Below are positions 47,921-56,269 of a stretch of 64,000 nt of DNA, piece by piece (position 1 is the first letter of the stretch; each line of letters starts with the position of its first letter). This DNA is from Caulobacter endophyticus. Its GTDB lineage: Bacteria > Pseudomonadota > Alphaproteobacteria > Caulobacterales > Caulobacteraceae. The position numbers and the translations under genes are program-made. The stretch is taken from assembly GCF_029543245.1 (NCBI RefSeq), contig NZ_JARQWV010000011.1, positions 101,534 through 165,533 of the forward strand. The letters run 5' to 3'. Under the pieces are notes generated by a model. It searched no databases. It was not told the DNA's origin and worked only from the letters and a program-made list of their open reading frames with translations.

Positions 47921-48226
47921 ATTTTCACTCCCGGCCGGCGCGAGAACCCGCGCCTCGCCATGCGGACTGCCGTCACTTCAGACGATGCGCCTGAGTCGTA
48001 CAGTCCGTCCGCCCGGGACTGGGCGGATGGTCGTTATTTATGTGGACCTTTTGCGACGCGGTTCAAGCGCGCTCGCCTCCCAGCGGCGACAAGTCGCGCA
48101 TGAGTGGTGGAGCTGCAGAGAAACAAGCTCGGCGATCGACGCAAAGGGCAGGATCGACGGCTTGGCCGGACGCTTGACGGTAAAAACATGCGCTGCTGCG
48201 CCGTGACGGGCGATCTCGCGCTGCGG
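47921..48226 (-). promoter_or_regulatory. lon upstream region with possible heat-shock promoter
   Basis: No gene in these 306 bases. On the minus strand CTTGAA (48062-48067) is followed after 16 bases by CCACAT (48040-48045), resembling a sigma-32 promoter; the same place also reads as TTGAAC, 18 bases, CATAAA for the housekeeping factor. A 7-bp hairpin lies in the leader (48008-48014 with 48021-48027). Confidence 0.45.
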
Positions 48227-49366
48227 CTAAGTCGACGGGGTCCGGATCACCGGCGGCCCGCGCTTGCCCAGGGCCGCCACTCGCGCGGCGGCGTCGGCCT
48301 CGATATCGGCCCAGAACAGGTTGTAGCCGTCGACCTTGCGGCGGTCGGTCCAAGAGCCGGTATCGCGCAGCGACGCCGACTTGGGGCGGCCGGTGTGCAG
48401 CAGGCCGTTCTCGCACTGGGCCCAGACCTGGCGCTTGAGGAAGGCCGGCCGCGCGCCCCACTCCAGGCCCGTGGCGTTGACGGCGCCGAGGTTGAGCCTC
48501 GCCTGAGCGCGTTCGTCGGTCTGGGCGCCGAGCAGCGGATTGACGCACAGCGGCTTGCGGCCGTTGAGGTTCTCCAGTTGGTCGCCGCCGATCCAGGTGA
48601 GAGAGCGGCCCAGCCACTCCTGGGCCTTCTGGAAATCACCGTCTGTCAGCGAGGCCCAGGCCACGACGCAGCCGGCCTCGTCGCGGCGAGCACAGGCGGG
48701 AACGGGCGCGGCCGGACCGTACTCATCGGCGGGCACGGCCGTCTCGATCAGATAGACCCCGGCCAGTCGGTCCCGGAGCGCGGCGTTTGGCGCGATCTCC
48801 TCGGCGACCAGACGGGCCAGCAGGCTGGCGCCCTGCTCCACCCCGACCAGCACCAGAGGCCGTCCCTGGTCGTAGCGCTCGCGCCAGGCCCGGAAGGCGT
48901 CGCGCACGTCGCCATAGGCGAAGCGGCGGGCCTCGCGGGCGTCGTCGCGCAAGGTCAGGAAGGTATAGAGGCTGGCCTGCCGGTAATGCGGCGCGAAGAT
49001 CCGCCCCACCCGCGAGAACGGCGCGGCGTAGTTGGGCAGGACTACGCGATTGAGATAGCGCCCCGCCTTCGGCTGGTCGTAGGGCGCGTTCCAGTCGCGG
49101 CCGCCGTCGAAGGTGGTCGGGTGCACGAAGAACACGTCAGCGGCGCGGTCCATCCCCGTGGCCCCGCGCGGCAGCAGCGCCCAGGCGGCCGGATCGGCAT
49201 AGTTAGGCGCCGGCGGCGGGTCATAGGTCTGGAACGGGACCTTGGGGTCCAGCGTCGTGCGCAGGATGTCGTAGCGCCAGTAGAACGTCGCCGTCAGGAC
49301 GAGCCCCAGCACGAGGACGCATCCTGCGAAGATCCAGCGCTTGAAGCCCTTGAAGCGTCCCGACAT
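48227..49366 (-). CDS. DUF3089 family alpha/beta-hydrolase-like protein, anchored
   Basis: A 379-residue protein with an N-terminal membrane anchor (about residues 11-30, RRW-type flank) and a periplasmic domain that fits DUF3089: ADVFFVHPTTFDGGRDWN, FAPHYRQASLYTF and a late DGYNLFWADIEADAAARV. The expected nucleophile elbow (normally GHSQG) reads GVEQG, with Glu177 where Ser is expected, so it may lack hydrolase activity. Monocistronic, next to the thiolase gene. Confidence 0.82.
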   Translation of the reverse strand: MSGRFKGFKRWIFAGCVLVLGLVLTATFYWRYDILRTTLDPKVPFQTYDPPPAPNYADPAAWALLPRGATGMDRAADVFFVHPTTFDGGRDWNAPYDQPKAGRYLNRVVLPNYAAPFSRVGRIFAPHYRQASLYTFLTLRDDAREARRFAYGDVRDAFRAWRERYDQGRPLVLVGVEQGASLLARLVAEEIAPNAALRDRLAGVYLIETAVPADEYGPAAPVPACARRDEAGCVVAWASLTDGDFQKAQEWLGRSLTWIGGDQLENLNGRKPLCVNPLLGAQTDERAQARLNLGAVNATGLEWGARPAFLKRQVWAQCENGLLHTGRPKSASLRDTGSWTDRRKVDGYNLFWADIEADAAARVAALGKRGPPVIRTPST

Positions 49367-49398
49367 GCCTCTCGACTACACCAGGTCGCGGCGTCGCA

Positions 49399-50601
49399 CT
49401 ACGCCCCTTCCCGCCCGATGATGGCCACCGAGCAGACATTACTGGCCGGCGCGCCGCCCAGATTGTGGGTCATTCCCAGCACCGGGTCGCGCAGCTGCCG
49501 CTCGCCGGCCCTTCCCTGCAGTTGCAGGTACATCTCGTAGAGCATGCGCAGGCCCGAGGCGCCGATCGGATGGCCGAAGCATTTGAGGCCGCCGTCGATC
49601 TGGCAGGGCACGGCGCCGTCGGCGTCGTAGAACCCGTCCAGCACGTCGCACCAGCCCCGCCCCTCGGCCGAGATGAACAGGTCCTCCATGGTGACGAGCT
49701 CGGTGACCGAGAAGCAGTCGTGCACCTCCATCATCGAGATCTGCTCGCGCGGACGCTCGATGCCGGCCTCCTTGTAGGCCTTGCCGGCGGCTATGCGGGC
49801 GGTGTGGAAGTGGCTGCCGTCCCAACCGTTGTACTGGCTCTCGTAGCCGTTCGAGACCGACAGCTGCAGCGCCTTGACCGTGACGAGGTCATGCTTGCCC
49901 AGCGCCCGGGCGATCTCGGGCGTGGTGACGATGGCCGCGGCCGCGCCGTCCGACACCCCGCAGCAGTCGAACAGGCCCAGCGGCTCGGCGATGATCGGGG
50001 CTTTCAGCGCCTGCTCCTCGGTGATGGGCTTGCGCAGGTGGGCCTTGGGGTTCTTGGCGCCGTTGGCGTGGCTCTTGACCGAGACGTGGGCGATGGCGCG
50101 CTTGAGGTCTTCCTTGGAGACCCCGTGCTTGGCGCGGTAGGCGCTGGCCAGCTGCGCGAAATTGCCGGGAGCCGAGCCGTTGGGCATGACCTGCGGCGCC
50201 AGCGTGCCGGGCGCGCCGAACGGCAGGCCGCCATAGCCGGTGTCCTTCAGCTTCTCGACGCCCACCGCCAGCGCGATGTCGGCGGCTCCCGCCGCGACCG
50301 CGTAGACCGCGCCCCTGAACGCTTCCGAGCCCGAGGCGCAGAAGTTTTCCACCCGGGTGACGGCGATATTGGGCAGGCGGAGGGCGATCGACAGCGGCGT
50401 GCCGCCCTTGCCCGTGCCGATCTCGTCGATGTGGGTCGAGAACCAGGCCGCGTCGAGCTGGCTGGCCTCGATGCCCGCATCGCTCATCGCCTCGACATAG
50501 GCCTCGACCATCAGATCGTCGGGCCCGGCGTCCCAGCGCTCGCCGAACTTGCTGCAGCCCATGCCGAGGATGGCGACCTTGTCGCGAATGCCGCTGGCCA
50601 T
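49399..50601 (-). CDS. Thiolase / acetyl-CoA acetyltransferase-like protein (SCP2 type)
   Basis: A 400-residue thiolase-fold protein. The nucleophilic cysteine is C88 in VENFCASGSEAF; HDCFSVTE and the CFGHPIGASGLRM segment supply the other catalytic residues. It resembles the SCP-x/archaeal acetoacetyl-CoA thiolase group that partners with OB-fold (DUF35) proteins. The ATG at 50601 fits the family; the open frame continues upstream through vapB antisense DNA. Its likely partner gene is at 51306, beyond the vapBC pair. Confidence 0.88.
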   Translation of the reverse strand: MASGIRDKVAILGMGCSKFGERWDAGPDDLMVEAYVEAMSDAGIEASQLDAAWFSTHIDEIGTGKGGTPLSIALRLPNIAVTRVENFCASGSEAFRGAVYAVAAGAADIALAVGVEKLKDTGYGGLPFGAPGTLAPQVMPNGSAPGNFAQLASAYRAKHGVSKEDLKRAIAHVSVKSHANGAKNPKAHLRKPITEEQALKAPIIAEPLGLFDCCGVSDGAAAAIVTTPEIARALGKHDLVTVKALQLSVSNGYESQYNGWDGSHFHTARIAAGKAYKEAGIERPREQISMMEVHDCFSVTELVTMEDLFISAEGRGWCDVLDGFYDADGAVPCQIDGGLKCFGHPIGASGLRMLYEMYLQLQGRAGERQLRDPVLGMTHNLGGAPASNVCSVAIIGREGA

Positions 50602-50646
50602 CTTGGGTCTCTCCCTAGCTCGCCTTCTCGGGCGTATTGATCGGGT

Positions 50647-50654
50647 GTATATAC
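50647..50654. promoter_or_regulatory. Palindrome upstream of vapB, possible operator
   Basis: The palindrome GTATATAC ends seven bases before the vapB start codon, in an AT-rich patch that stands out from its GC-rich surroundings. It is the sort of site where VapBC complexes repress their own promoter. Confidence 0.4.
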
Positions 50655-50660
50655 GAAGCC

Positions 50661-50915
50661 ATGAGCCTCTATATCCGCAACGCCGAGGCCGACCGGCTGG
50701 CCCGACAACTGACGGAACGGACGGGGGAAACCCTGACCGAAGCCGTTGTCGTGGCGCTGCGCGAGCGCCTGGAGCGCACGCCTGAAAAGACGGATGATAT
50801 CGAGGCGCGGCTGGCGCGCATCCGGGCGATCCAGGACCGCGTCGCCGCCGCCCCCGTAGTGCGCGAAGGCTCCGACGAAGAGTTGCTGTACGACGCCGAC
50901 GGCTTGCCGAAGTGA
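50661..50915 (+). CDS. vapB: VapB-type antitoxin (Rv0623-like)
   Basis: An 84-residue antitoxin. The N-terminal DNA-binding part, SLYIRNAEADRLARQLTERT followed by GETLTEAVVVALRERL, is typical of the Rv0623/PSK-type family; the acidic C-terminus (DEELLYDADGLPK) would wrap the toxin. It overlaps vapC by four bases (GTGA). It is the only plus-strand gene pair in this minus-strand stretch. Confidence 0.9.
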   Translation: MSLYIRNAEADRLARQLTERTGETLTEAVVVALRERLERTPEKTDDIEARLARIRAIQDRVAAAPVVREGSDEELLYDADGLPK

Positions 50916-51298
50916 TCGTCGTCGACACCTCGGCCCTGATCGCGGTCTTCCAGAGAGAGCCCGAGGGCGAAGCTTTTCTCCAGACGATCGTCAGAACCGA
51001 AAGGCCGCTTGTCGCCGCGCCGACGCGCCTGGAGGCCTACGTCGTCATTCATCGCCGCTTCGGCGCGGCGACGGCGGCGGATTTCGAGGCCCTGGTCGCG
51101 GACCTCAACCTGACGGTCGTCGCGTTCGACGAACAACTGCTTGCAATCGCTCGCGACGCCTATCGACGCTTCAGCGCCGGCCGCCACGGCCTGAACTTCG
51201 GCGACTGCTTCGCCTACGCCCTGGCCAAGGCGCGCGACCTGCCCCTGCTGTTCAAGGGCGAGGATTTCGCCGCCACCGACGTCAAGCGCGCGCTCTGA
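50912..51298 (+). CDS. vapC: VapC-type PIN-domain ribonuclease toxin
   Basis: A 128-residue PIN domain with the four acidic residues intact: D5 (VVDTSAL), E41 (RLEAY), D98 (NFGDCFAYALA) and D118. Toxins of this family cut tRNA or rRNA. It starts with GTG inside the vapB end, so it is translationally coupled. All catalytic residues are present, so the pair looks functional. Confidence 0.93.
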   Translation: MIVVDTSALIAVFQREPEGEAFLQTIVRTERPLVAAPTRLEAYVVIHRRFGAATAADFEALVADLNLTVVAFDEQLLAIARDAYRRFSAGRHGLNFGDCFAYALAKARDLPLLFKGEDFAATDVKRAL

Positions 51299-51305
51299 CA
51301 CCGCC

Positions 51306-52784
51306 CTACTCCGCCGCCTGGGCCGTGACCGCCGCGACGGCCGTGCGATCGGGCGCGGCCTTCCAGAAGTAGCGGACGAAGCCGCGCTTCTCGTCGCGGT
51401 CCTTGATCCGGAAGACCATCTTCACCGGCAGGCCGGTCTCGACCTCGCCGGGCGCGACATCGGTGATGTCGAGCATAATCCGCCCGCCGCCCTCGAAGAC
51501 GATCATGCCGTAGTGATTGGGCGGGCTCATCGAGAAGGTCAGGTAGTCGGCCGAATAGGTCAGCACCTGCGCCGCGCGCTCGGCGAAGCGGTAGGGCTCC
51601 TGGGTGTCGACGGCGGGGTTGTTGGGCGCCACGGAAATGCGCGTGCGCGGGAACTGCACGACCCCGGTCTCGCGGCAGCGGCCGCCGACCAGGCCCAGGA
51701 TCTGGTCGCGGTTGCGATAGAGGGTGGTGAGAGCCGTCTTGTTGTCCTTTTCGGCCCGCATCCCCCGGTCCCATTCGACCAGGTCGTTGAAGACCAGGAA
51801 CTTCAGGTAGTTGGTCTCTTCCTGGCGGTCGGCGAGCGAGCCTGCAACACCGCGGGCGGGGCGAACGGCAGCCTGGCCGACGCGGAACACCAGCGCCTCG
51901 GCGCCCTGGCCGAACTGCGCCACCAGCACGACCTGGCCGGGCAAGGCCTCCTCCAGCGCATGGGCCAGCAGCAGCGGCCCATGGGCGCAGCCGGCCTCGC
52001 CGAGCTGGGCGCCCAGCGTGTCGCGCACGGCCTCGGGCCTGATCCCCAGCGCCTTGGCCAGGGTCGCGCCCATCCCCGCGAACACCGACGGAAAGCAGAA
52101 ATGGTCGACCTCGGCGGCGGTCACGCCCGCCGCCTCCAGCGCCGCGCGGATCGCGGGCGGCACGAGCTTGACGATCCCCTCGTCGCGGATCCAGCGTTCT
52201 TCCCAGGCATAGTCGAACTGCGCGTCCGAGCCGCGGAAGTGATCCACGAAGTCGTCGGTCACCGTGCCCCGGCCGAGGAACGTGGCCGCGCCGCCCTCGG
52301 GCGAGACGACGAAGGCCGCCGCCGCGTCGCCGAAATCGAGCTCCTGCGGCGAGGCCGCGCGAGCCCGGCGATGCTCACCCGCGGCGACAAGCACGCGCTT
52401 TCCCCCCGCCGCCGCGTCCAGCGCCTGGCCCAGCGCGGTAAGGCCGCAGCGCTGCGAGCCGGTGACGTCGGCCGAGGCGATCGACGGCTCCAGCGTAAGG
52501 GCGGCGGCCAGGATCCCCGCGTTCTGGCGATCGGCGAAGGGCGCAGTCGTCGAGGCGAAGATCGCCGCATCCACCGCCGTCCTGCCCTCGTCTTCCGGAC
52601 CCAGGGCGTCACGGGCGGCCTCGACGGCCATGGTCAGGGCGTCCTCGTCCCAATTGGCCATGGAGCGCTCGCCCCTGGCCTTGCCGGCCAGGCCCGGCGC
52701 GACCCAGGCGTTGGCGGCGACGACGGCCTTGCGGCTGAGGCGAAGACGCGGCGCATAGGCGCCCCAGGCGGCGATGCCGACCAT
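51306..52784 (-). CDS. HMG-CoA synthase-like protein fused to an OB-fold (DUF35) domain
   Basis: A 492-residue two-domain protein. Residues 1-330 are a ketoacyl synthase III/HMG-CoA synthase-like fold with Cys113 in GSQRCGLTALGQAL. Residues from about 345 form a DUF35 acyl-CoA-associated region: a ribbon (GGRCRETGVVQFPRTR) with only one of the usual four cysteines, then an OB fold (FSMSPPNHYGMIVFEGGGRI). In archaea thiolase, HMG-CoA synthase and DUF35 form one complex. The thiolase gene nearby suggests the same here, with substrate unknown. Confidence 0.82.
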   Translation of the reverse strand: MVGIAAWGAYAPRLRLSRKAVVAANAWVAPGLAGKARGERSMANWDEDALTMAVEAARDALGPEDEGRTAVDAAIFASTTAPFADRQNAGILAAALTLEPSIASADVTGSQRCGLTALGQALDAAAGGKRVLVAAGEHRRARAASPQELDFGDAAAAFVVSPEGGAATFLGRGTVTDDFVDHFRGSDAQFDYAWEERWIRDEGIVKLVPPAIRAALEAAGVTAAEVDHFCFPSVFAGMGATLAKALGIRPEAVRDTLGAQLGEAGCAHGPLLLAHALEEALPGQVVLVAQFGQGAEALVFRVGQAAVRPARGVAGSLADRQEETNYLKFLVFNDLVEWDRGMRAEKDNKTALTTLYRNRDQILGLVGGRCRETGVVQFPRTRISVAPNNPAVDTQEPYRFAERAAQVLTYSADYLTFSMSPPNHYGMIVFEGGGRIMLDITDVAPGEVETGLPVKMVFRIKDRDEKRGFVRYFWKAAPDRTAVAAVTAQAAE

Positions 52785-52870
52785 GTTCCACTCCCTGACC
52801 GACGCCTTTGCGGCGACTTATCGGGGTTCAGGTTACGCGCGCGGCAAGGGTCCGCAAGCGTGCCCCTTGG

Positions 52871-54109
52871 TCAACCGGAGAAGGCGTCGGGCGACTTCAC
52901 GCGCTCCAGCCGAAAGCCCAGACCCAACACGCGGGCGGGGATGCGGCGAAGGCGCGGAAAGCGCTCGAAGAGGCGCATCGCGACGGGCGCCTTCAACGCC
53001 CGGCCGCTGAGCGCCGCTCCGACCAGCCGGTTCTGGATGACCAGTTGCAACGCCTGCATGGCGCGGGTCGGCGGCAGGCGGCGGCGCTGCACCGCCAGCG
53101 CCCGCGCATCGAGCGCCGCATCGTCCGGTCCGAAGGCGTCATGCAGGATGTTGGCGGCCGCCACGGCGTCCTGGATCGCCAGGTTGATGCCCACCCCGCC
53201 CACCGGCGACATGGCGTGAGCCGCATCGCCGATGCACAGCAGGCCGGGCGTCGACCACCGCGTCAGCCGATCCACCGTCACGGTCAGCAGATGCACGTCG
53301 TCGAAGCTCTCCAGTTCGTCGACCCGGTCGGCCATGGCCGGCGCGGCCTGCGCCACCTGGCGGCGGAAGGCCTCGATCCCCGCCGCCTTGAGTGCGTCGA
53401 AGCTGCCCTTCGCGGCGACATAGCCGCACTGATAGTAGCCCTCGCGCGGAATGGTCACGAACATCCGCCCGGCGCTGGCGCGGCCCAGCGGCGCCTCGGG
53501 GTCGTCGGTCGGCTTGCGCGACAGCCGCATCCACAGCACGTCCATCGGCGCGCCCAGGTCCTCGACCGCCAGGCCGGCGGCGTCGCGCAGCAGCGAGCGG
53601 CGGCCATCGGCGGCGATCACCAGGCGCGAGCGGATCTCCAACGGCCCCTCCGGCGTCTCGACGCGAACCCCGGCCACGCGGCCGCCACGCTCGACCAGCC
53701 CCTCGGCCCTGGCGTTCATGCGCAGGTCGAAGGTCGGGTAGCGCCGCCCCGCGTCAGCGAGAAAGTCGAGGAAATCCCACTGGGGCATCAGGGCTATGAA
53801 GGGCGCTGCGGTCTTCAGGCCGCGAAAGTCGGCCAGGTGGATCGTTTCGTCGCCGATCTGCGCCGACAGCGCGCTGACCTTCGTGTGCGGCAGCTTCAGA
53901 AAGTCGGTAAGCAGGCCCAGGTCGGCCATGGCCTGAAGGGTCGAGGGATGGACGGTGTCGCCCCGGAAATCCCTCAAGAAATCGCCATGCTTCTCCAGGA
54001 TGACGACCTTCACCCCCGCCCGGGCCAGCAGCAGCCCGACCATCATTCCCGCCGGACCACCGCCGACGACACAGCAATCGGTATCGACAACGGCGGGATC
54101 GGCGGGCAT
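52871..54109 (-). CDS. FAD-dependent monooxygenase (PHBH/UbiH fold)
   Basis: A 412-residue flavoprotein hydroxylase. FAD motifs: the N-terminal CVVGGGPAGMMVGLLLARAG, the DG motif in VIAADGRRSLLRDAAG, and GD in LCIGDAAHAMSPVGGVGINL. The substrate is not evident. It lies 86 bases upstream of the HMGS-like gene on the same strand and 11 bases after hldD, so it may be cotranscribed with hldD. Confidence 0.88.
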   Translation of the reverse strand: MPADPAVVDTDCCVVGGGPAGMMVGLLLARAGVKVVILEKHGDFLRDFRGDTVHPSTLQAMADLGLLTDFLKLPHTKVSALSAQIGDETIHLADFRGLKTAAPFIALMPQWDFLDFLADAGRRYPTFDLRMNARAEGLVERGGRVAGVRVETPEGPLEIRSRLVIAADGRRSLLRDAAGLAVEDLGAPMDVLWMRLSRKPTDDPEAPLGRASAGRMFVTIPREGYYQCGYVAAKGSFDALKAAGIEAFRRQVAQAAPAMADRVDELESFDDVHLLTVTVDRLTRWSTPGLLCIGDAAHAMSPVGGVGINLAIQDAVAAANILHDAFGPDDAALDARALAVQRRRLPPTRAMQALQLVIQNRLVGAALSGRALKAPVAMRLFERFPRLRRIPARVLGLGFRLERVKSPDAFSG

Positions 54110-54120
54110 GGGCGGCCTCG

Positions 54121-55122
54121 TCAGCGGTAGGGATCGTCCGTGTTCAGGAAGCCTGCCACATAGTCGGCCACGCCGTCTTCCAGCGAGGTCATCGGCGCGT
54201 TGTAGCCGGCCGCGCGCAGGCGGCTCATGTCGGCCTGGGTGAAGTACTGGTACTTGCCCCGCAGCACTTCGGGCATGTCGAAATAGGTGATGTCGGGCTC
54301 GCGGGCGATGGCGGCGAAGGTGGCCTCGGCCAGGTCCTTGAACGAGCGCGCCTTGCCCGAACCCAGGTTATAGACGCCGCTCACGTGCGGGCTCTTGGCC
54401 AGCCAGGCGATCACGTCGGCCACATCGCGCACATAGACAAAGTCGCGCAGCTGGCCGCCGTCCTCGTAGTCGGGGTGGTGCGACCTGAAGAGGCGCACGC
54501 CCTCGCCCGCCTGGATCTTCGGCCAGATCTGGCAGACGACCGACTTCATGCCGCCCTTGTGGTCCTCGTTGGGGCCGTAGACATTGAAGAACTTCAGGCC
54601 CACCCACTGCGGCGGCGCATGGCCGCGGGTCGCCTCGCGCACGGCGAACACGTCGAACAGCGCCTTGGACCAGCCATAGGCGTTCAGCGGGCGCAGGCCC
54701 ATCAGGGTGTCGATGTCGTCCTTGCCGTCGAAGCCCAGGGCCCCGTCGCCATAGGTGGCCGCCGACGAGGCGTAGATCAGCCGGGTGTTGTTCTTCGCGC
54801 ACCAGCGCCAGATGTCGCGCGACAGCACGAAGTTGGACTGCACGATCAGGTCGGCGTCCGGCTCGGTCGTCGACGAGATCGCGCCCATGTGGATGACGAG
54901 CTCGACCTCGGCGCCGCGCTCGGCCAGCCAGTCGAACAGTTGCTCGGGCGCGACGAAGTCGGCGATCGGGTGCTTGGCGATATTGCGCCACTTGCCTTCG
55001 CCCGCCTGGCCCAGCCAGTCGCAGACCACGACGTCCAGCGCCGGATCCTCGCAGAGCTTCGCGACGATGTTGGAGCCGATGAACCCGGCGCCGCCGGTGA
55101 CGAGAACGATGCGTCTGGACAT
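54121..55122 (-). CDS. hldD: ADP-L-glycero-D-manno-heptose 6-epimerase
   Basis: HldD makes ADP-L,D-heptose for the LPS inner core. It is an extended SDR of 333 residues with NAD-binding VLVTGGAGFIGSNIVAKL, the catalytic Tyr/Lys in YGWSK, and FFNVYGPNEDHKGGMKSVV typical of this epimerase. Together with kdsA, 203 bases upstream, it indicates LPS core synthesis. Confidence 0.92.
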   Translation of the reverse strand: MSRRIVLVTGGAGFIGSNIVAKLCEDPALDVVVCDWLGQAGEGKWRNIAKHPIADFVAPEQLFDWLAERGAEVELVIHMGAISSTTEPDADLIVQSNFVLSRDIWRWCAKNNTRLIYASSAATYGDGALGFDGKDDIDTLMGLRPLNAYGWSKALFDVFAVREATRGHAPPQWVGLKFFNVYGPNEDHKGGMKSVVCQIWPKIQAGEGVRLFRSHHPDYEDGGQLRDFVYVRDVADVIAWLAKSPHVSGVYNLGSGKARSFKDLAEATFAAIAREPDITYFDMPEVLRGKYQYFTQADMSRLRAAGYNAPMTSLEDGVADYVAGFLNTDDPYR

Positions 55123-55163
55123 GGGCAGGTTATGGCACAGGCGGGTGGAGGGGCAAGAGTTAG

Positions 55164-55319
55164 CCCTTCTCCCCTTGCGGGAGAAGGTGGCCTCCGAAGG
55201 AGGTCGGATGAGGGGTCGCGCCGCCTCATCCGCTGCTTTTGGATCGCTAAACGGTCGATGTCTATCGACCCCTCATCCGTCGGCTTTCGCCGACACCTTC
55301 TCCCGCAGGGGGAGAAGGG
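55164..55319. repeat. Long inverted repeat between hldD and kdsA
   Basis: Outer arms CCCTTCTCC...GGAGAAGGG, with inner CCTTC/GAAGG and CTCATCC/GGATGAG matches, span most of the 203-base spacer. It belongs to the dispersed type built around CTTCTCCC and CCTCATCCG. Confidence 0.8.
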
Positions 55320-55325
55320 AAACGG

Positions 55326-56192
55326 CTAGGCCGCCCGCTTGCGCTTGGCCAGGGCGTCGAACTCGAGCAGCTCGGCCACCAGGCCTTCGAACTGGCTCAG
55401 CGGCACCATGTTGGGGCCGTCCGACGGGGCGTGGTCGGGGTCGGGGTGGGTTTCCATGAACACCATGGCCACGCCGATCGAGACGGCGGCGCGGGCAAGA
55501 ACCGGCACGAACTCGCGCTGGCCGCCCGAGGACGTGCCCTGCCCGCCCGGCTGCTGCACGCTGTGGGTGGCGTCGAACACCACCGGGCAGCCGATCTCCT
55601 TCATGATCGGCAGGGACCGCATGTCCGAAACCAGCGTGTTGTAGCCGAACGAGGCGCCGCGCTCGCAGGCCATGACGTTGGGATTGCCCGCGCCGGTCAC
55701 CTTGGCGATGACGTTCTTCATGTCCCACGGGGCCAGGAACTGGCCCTTCTTGATGTTGATCGCCCGGCCGGTCTTGGCGGCGGCCAGCAGCAGGTCGGTC
55801 TGGCGGCATAGGAAGGCGGGGATCTGGATCACGTCGACGGCCTCGGCCACCGGATCGCAATGGCTGATCTCGTGCACGTCGGTCAGGGTCGGCAGGCCGG
55901 TAACCTCGCGGATTTCCTGGAAGATCGGCAGGCTGTCATAGAGGCCGATGCCGCGCGCGGCCGTGGCCGAGGTGCGGTTGGCCTTGTCGTAGCTGGTCTT
56001 GTAGATCAGACCCACGCCCAGGCGCTCGCCGATCTCCTTCAGCGCATGCGCCGTTTCCAGCGCGTGCTGGCGGCTCTCCATCTGGCACGGACCGGCGATG
56101 AGGGTCAGGCGCTCGGCGTTGCCGATGCGGACGGCCTTGCCGGTCTCCGTCTTCACTTCGATGACGGCGTTGGGGGCGACGGGCTGACTCAA
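55326..56192 (-). CDS. kdsA: 3-deoxy-8-phosphooctulonate synthase
   Basis: KdsA condenses PEP with arabinose 5-phosphate to KDO-8-phosphate for LPS. The 288-residue barrel shows [53 protein letters not shown] and [12 protein letters not shown]. It is divergent from the photolyase gene across 77 bases. Confidence 0.95.
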   Translation of the reverse strand: MSQPVAPNAVIEVKTETGKAVRIGNAERLTLIAGPCQMESRQHALETAHALKEIGERLGVGLIYKTSYDKANRTSATAARGIGLYDSLPIFQEIREVTGLPTLTDVHEISHCDPVAEAVDVIQIPAFLCRQTDLLLAAAKTGRAINIKKGQFLAPWDMKNVIAKVTGAGNPNVMACERGASFGYNTLVSDMRSLPIMKEIGCPVVFDATHSVQQPGGQGTSSGGQREFVPVLARAAVSIGVAMVFMETHPDPDHAPSDGPNMVPLSQFEGLVAELLEFDALAKRKRAA

Positions 56193-56269
56193 GGCGGGAC
56201 TTCCGAGTTAGAGAGGGGCGAACAAGGTGGCGCCGAATTGGCCCCACAGGTGGCCCCAACGGCGGAAAG

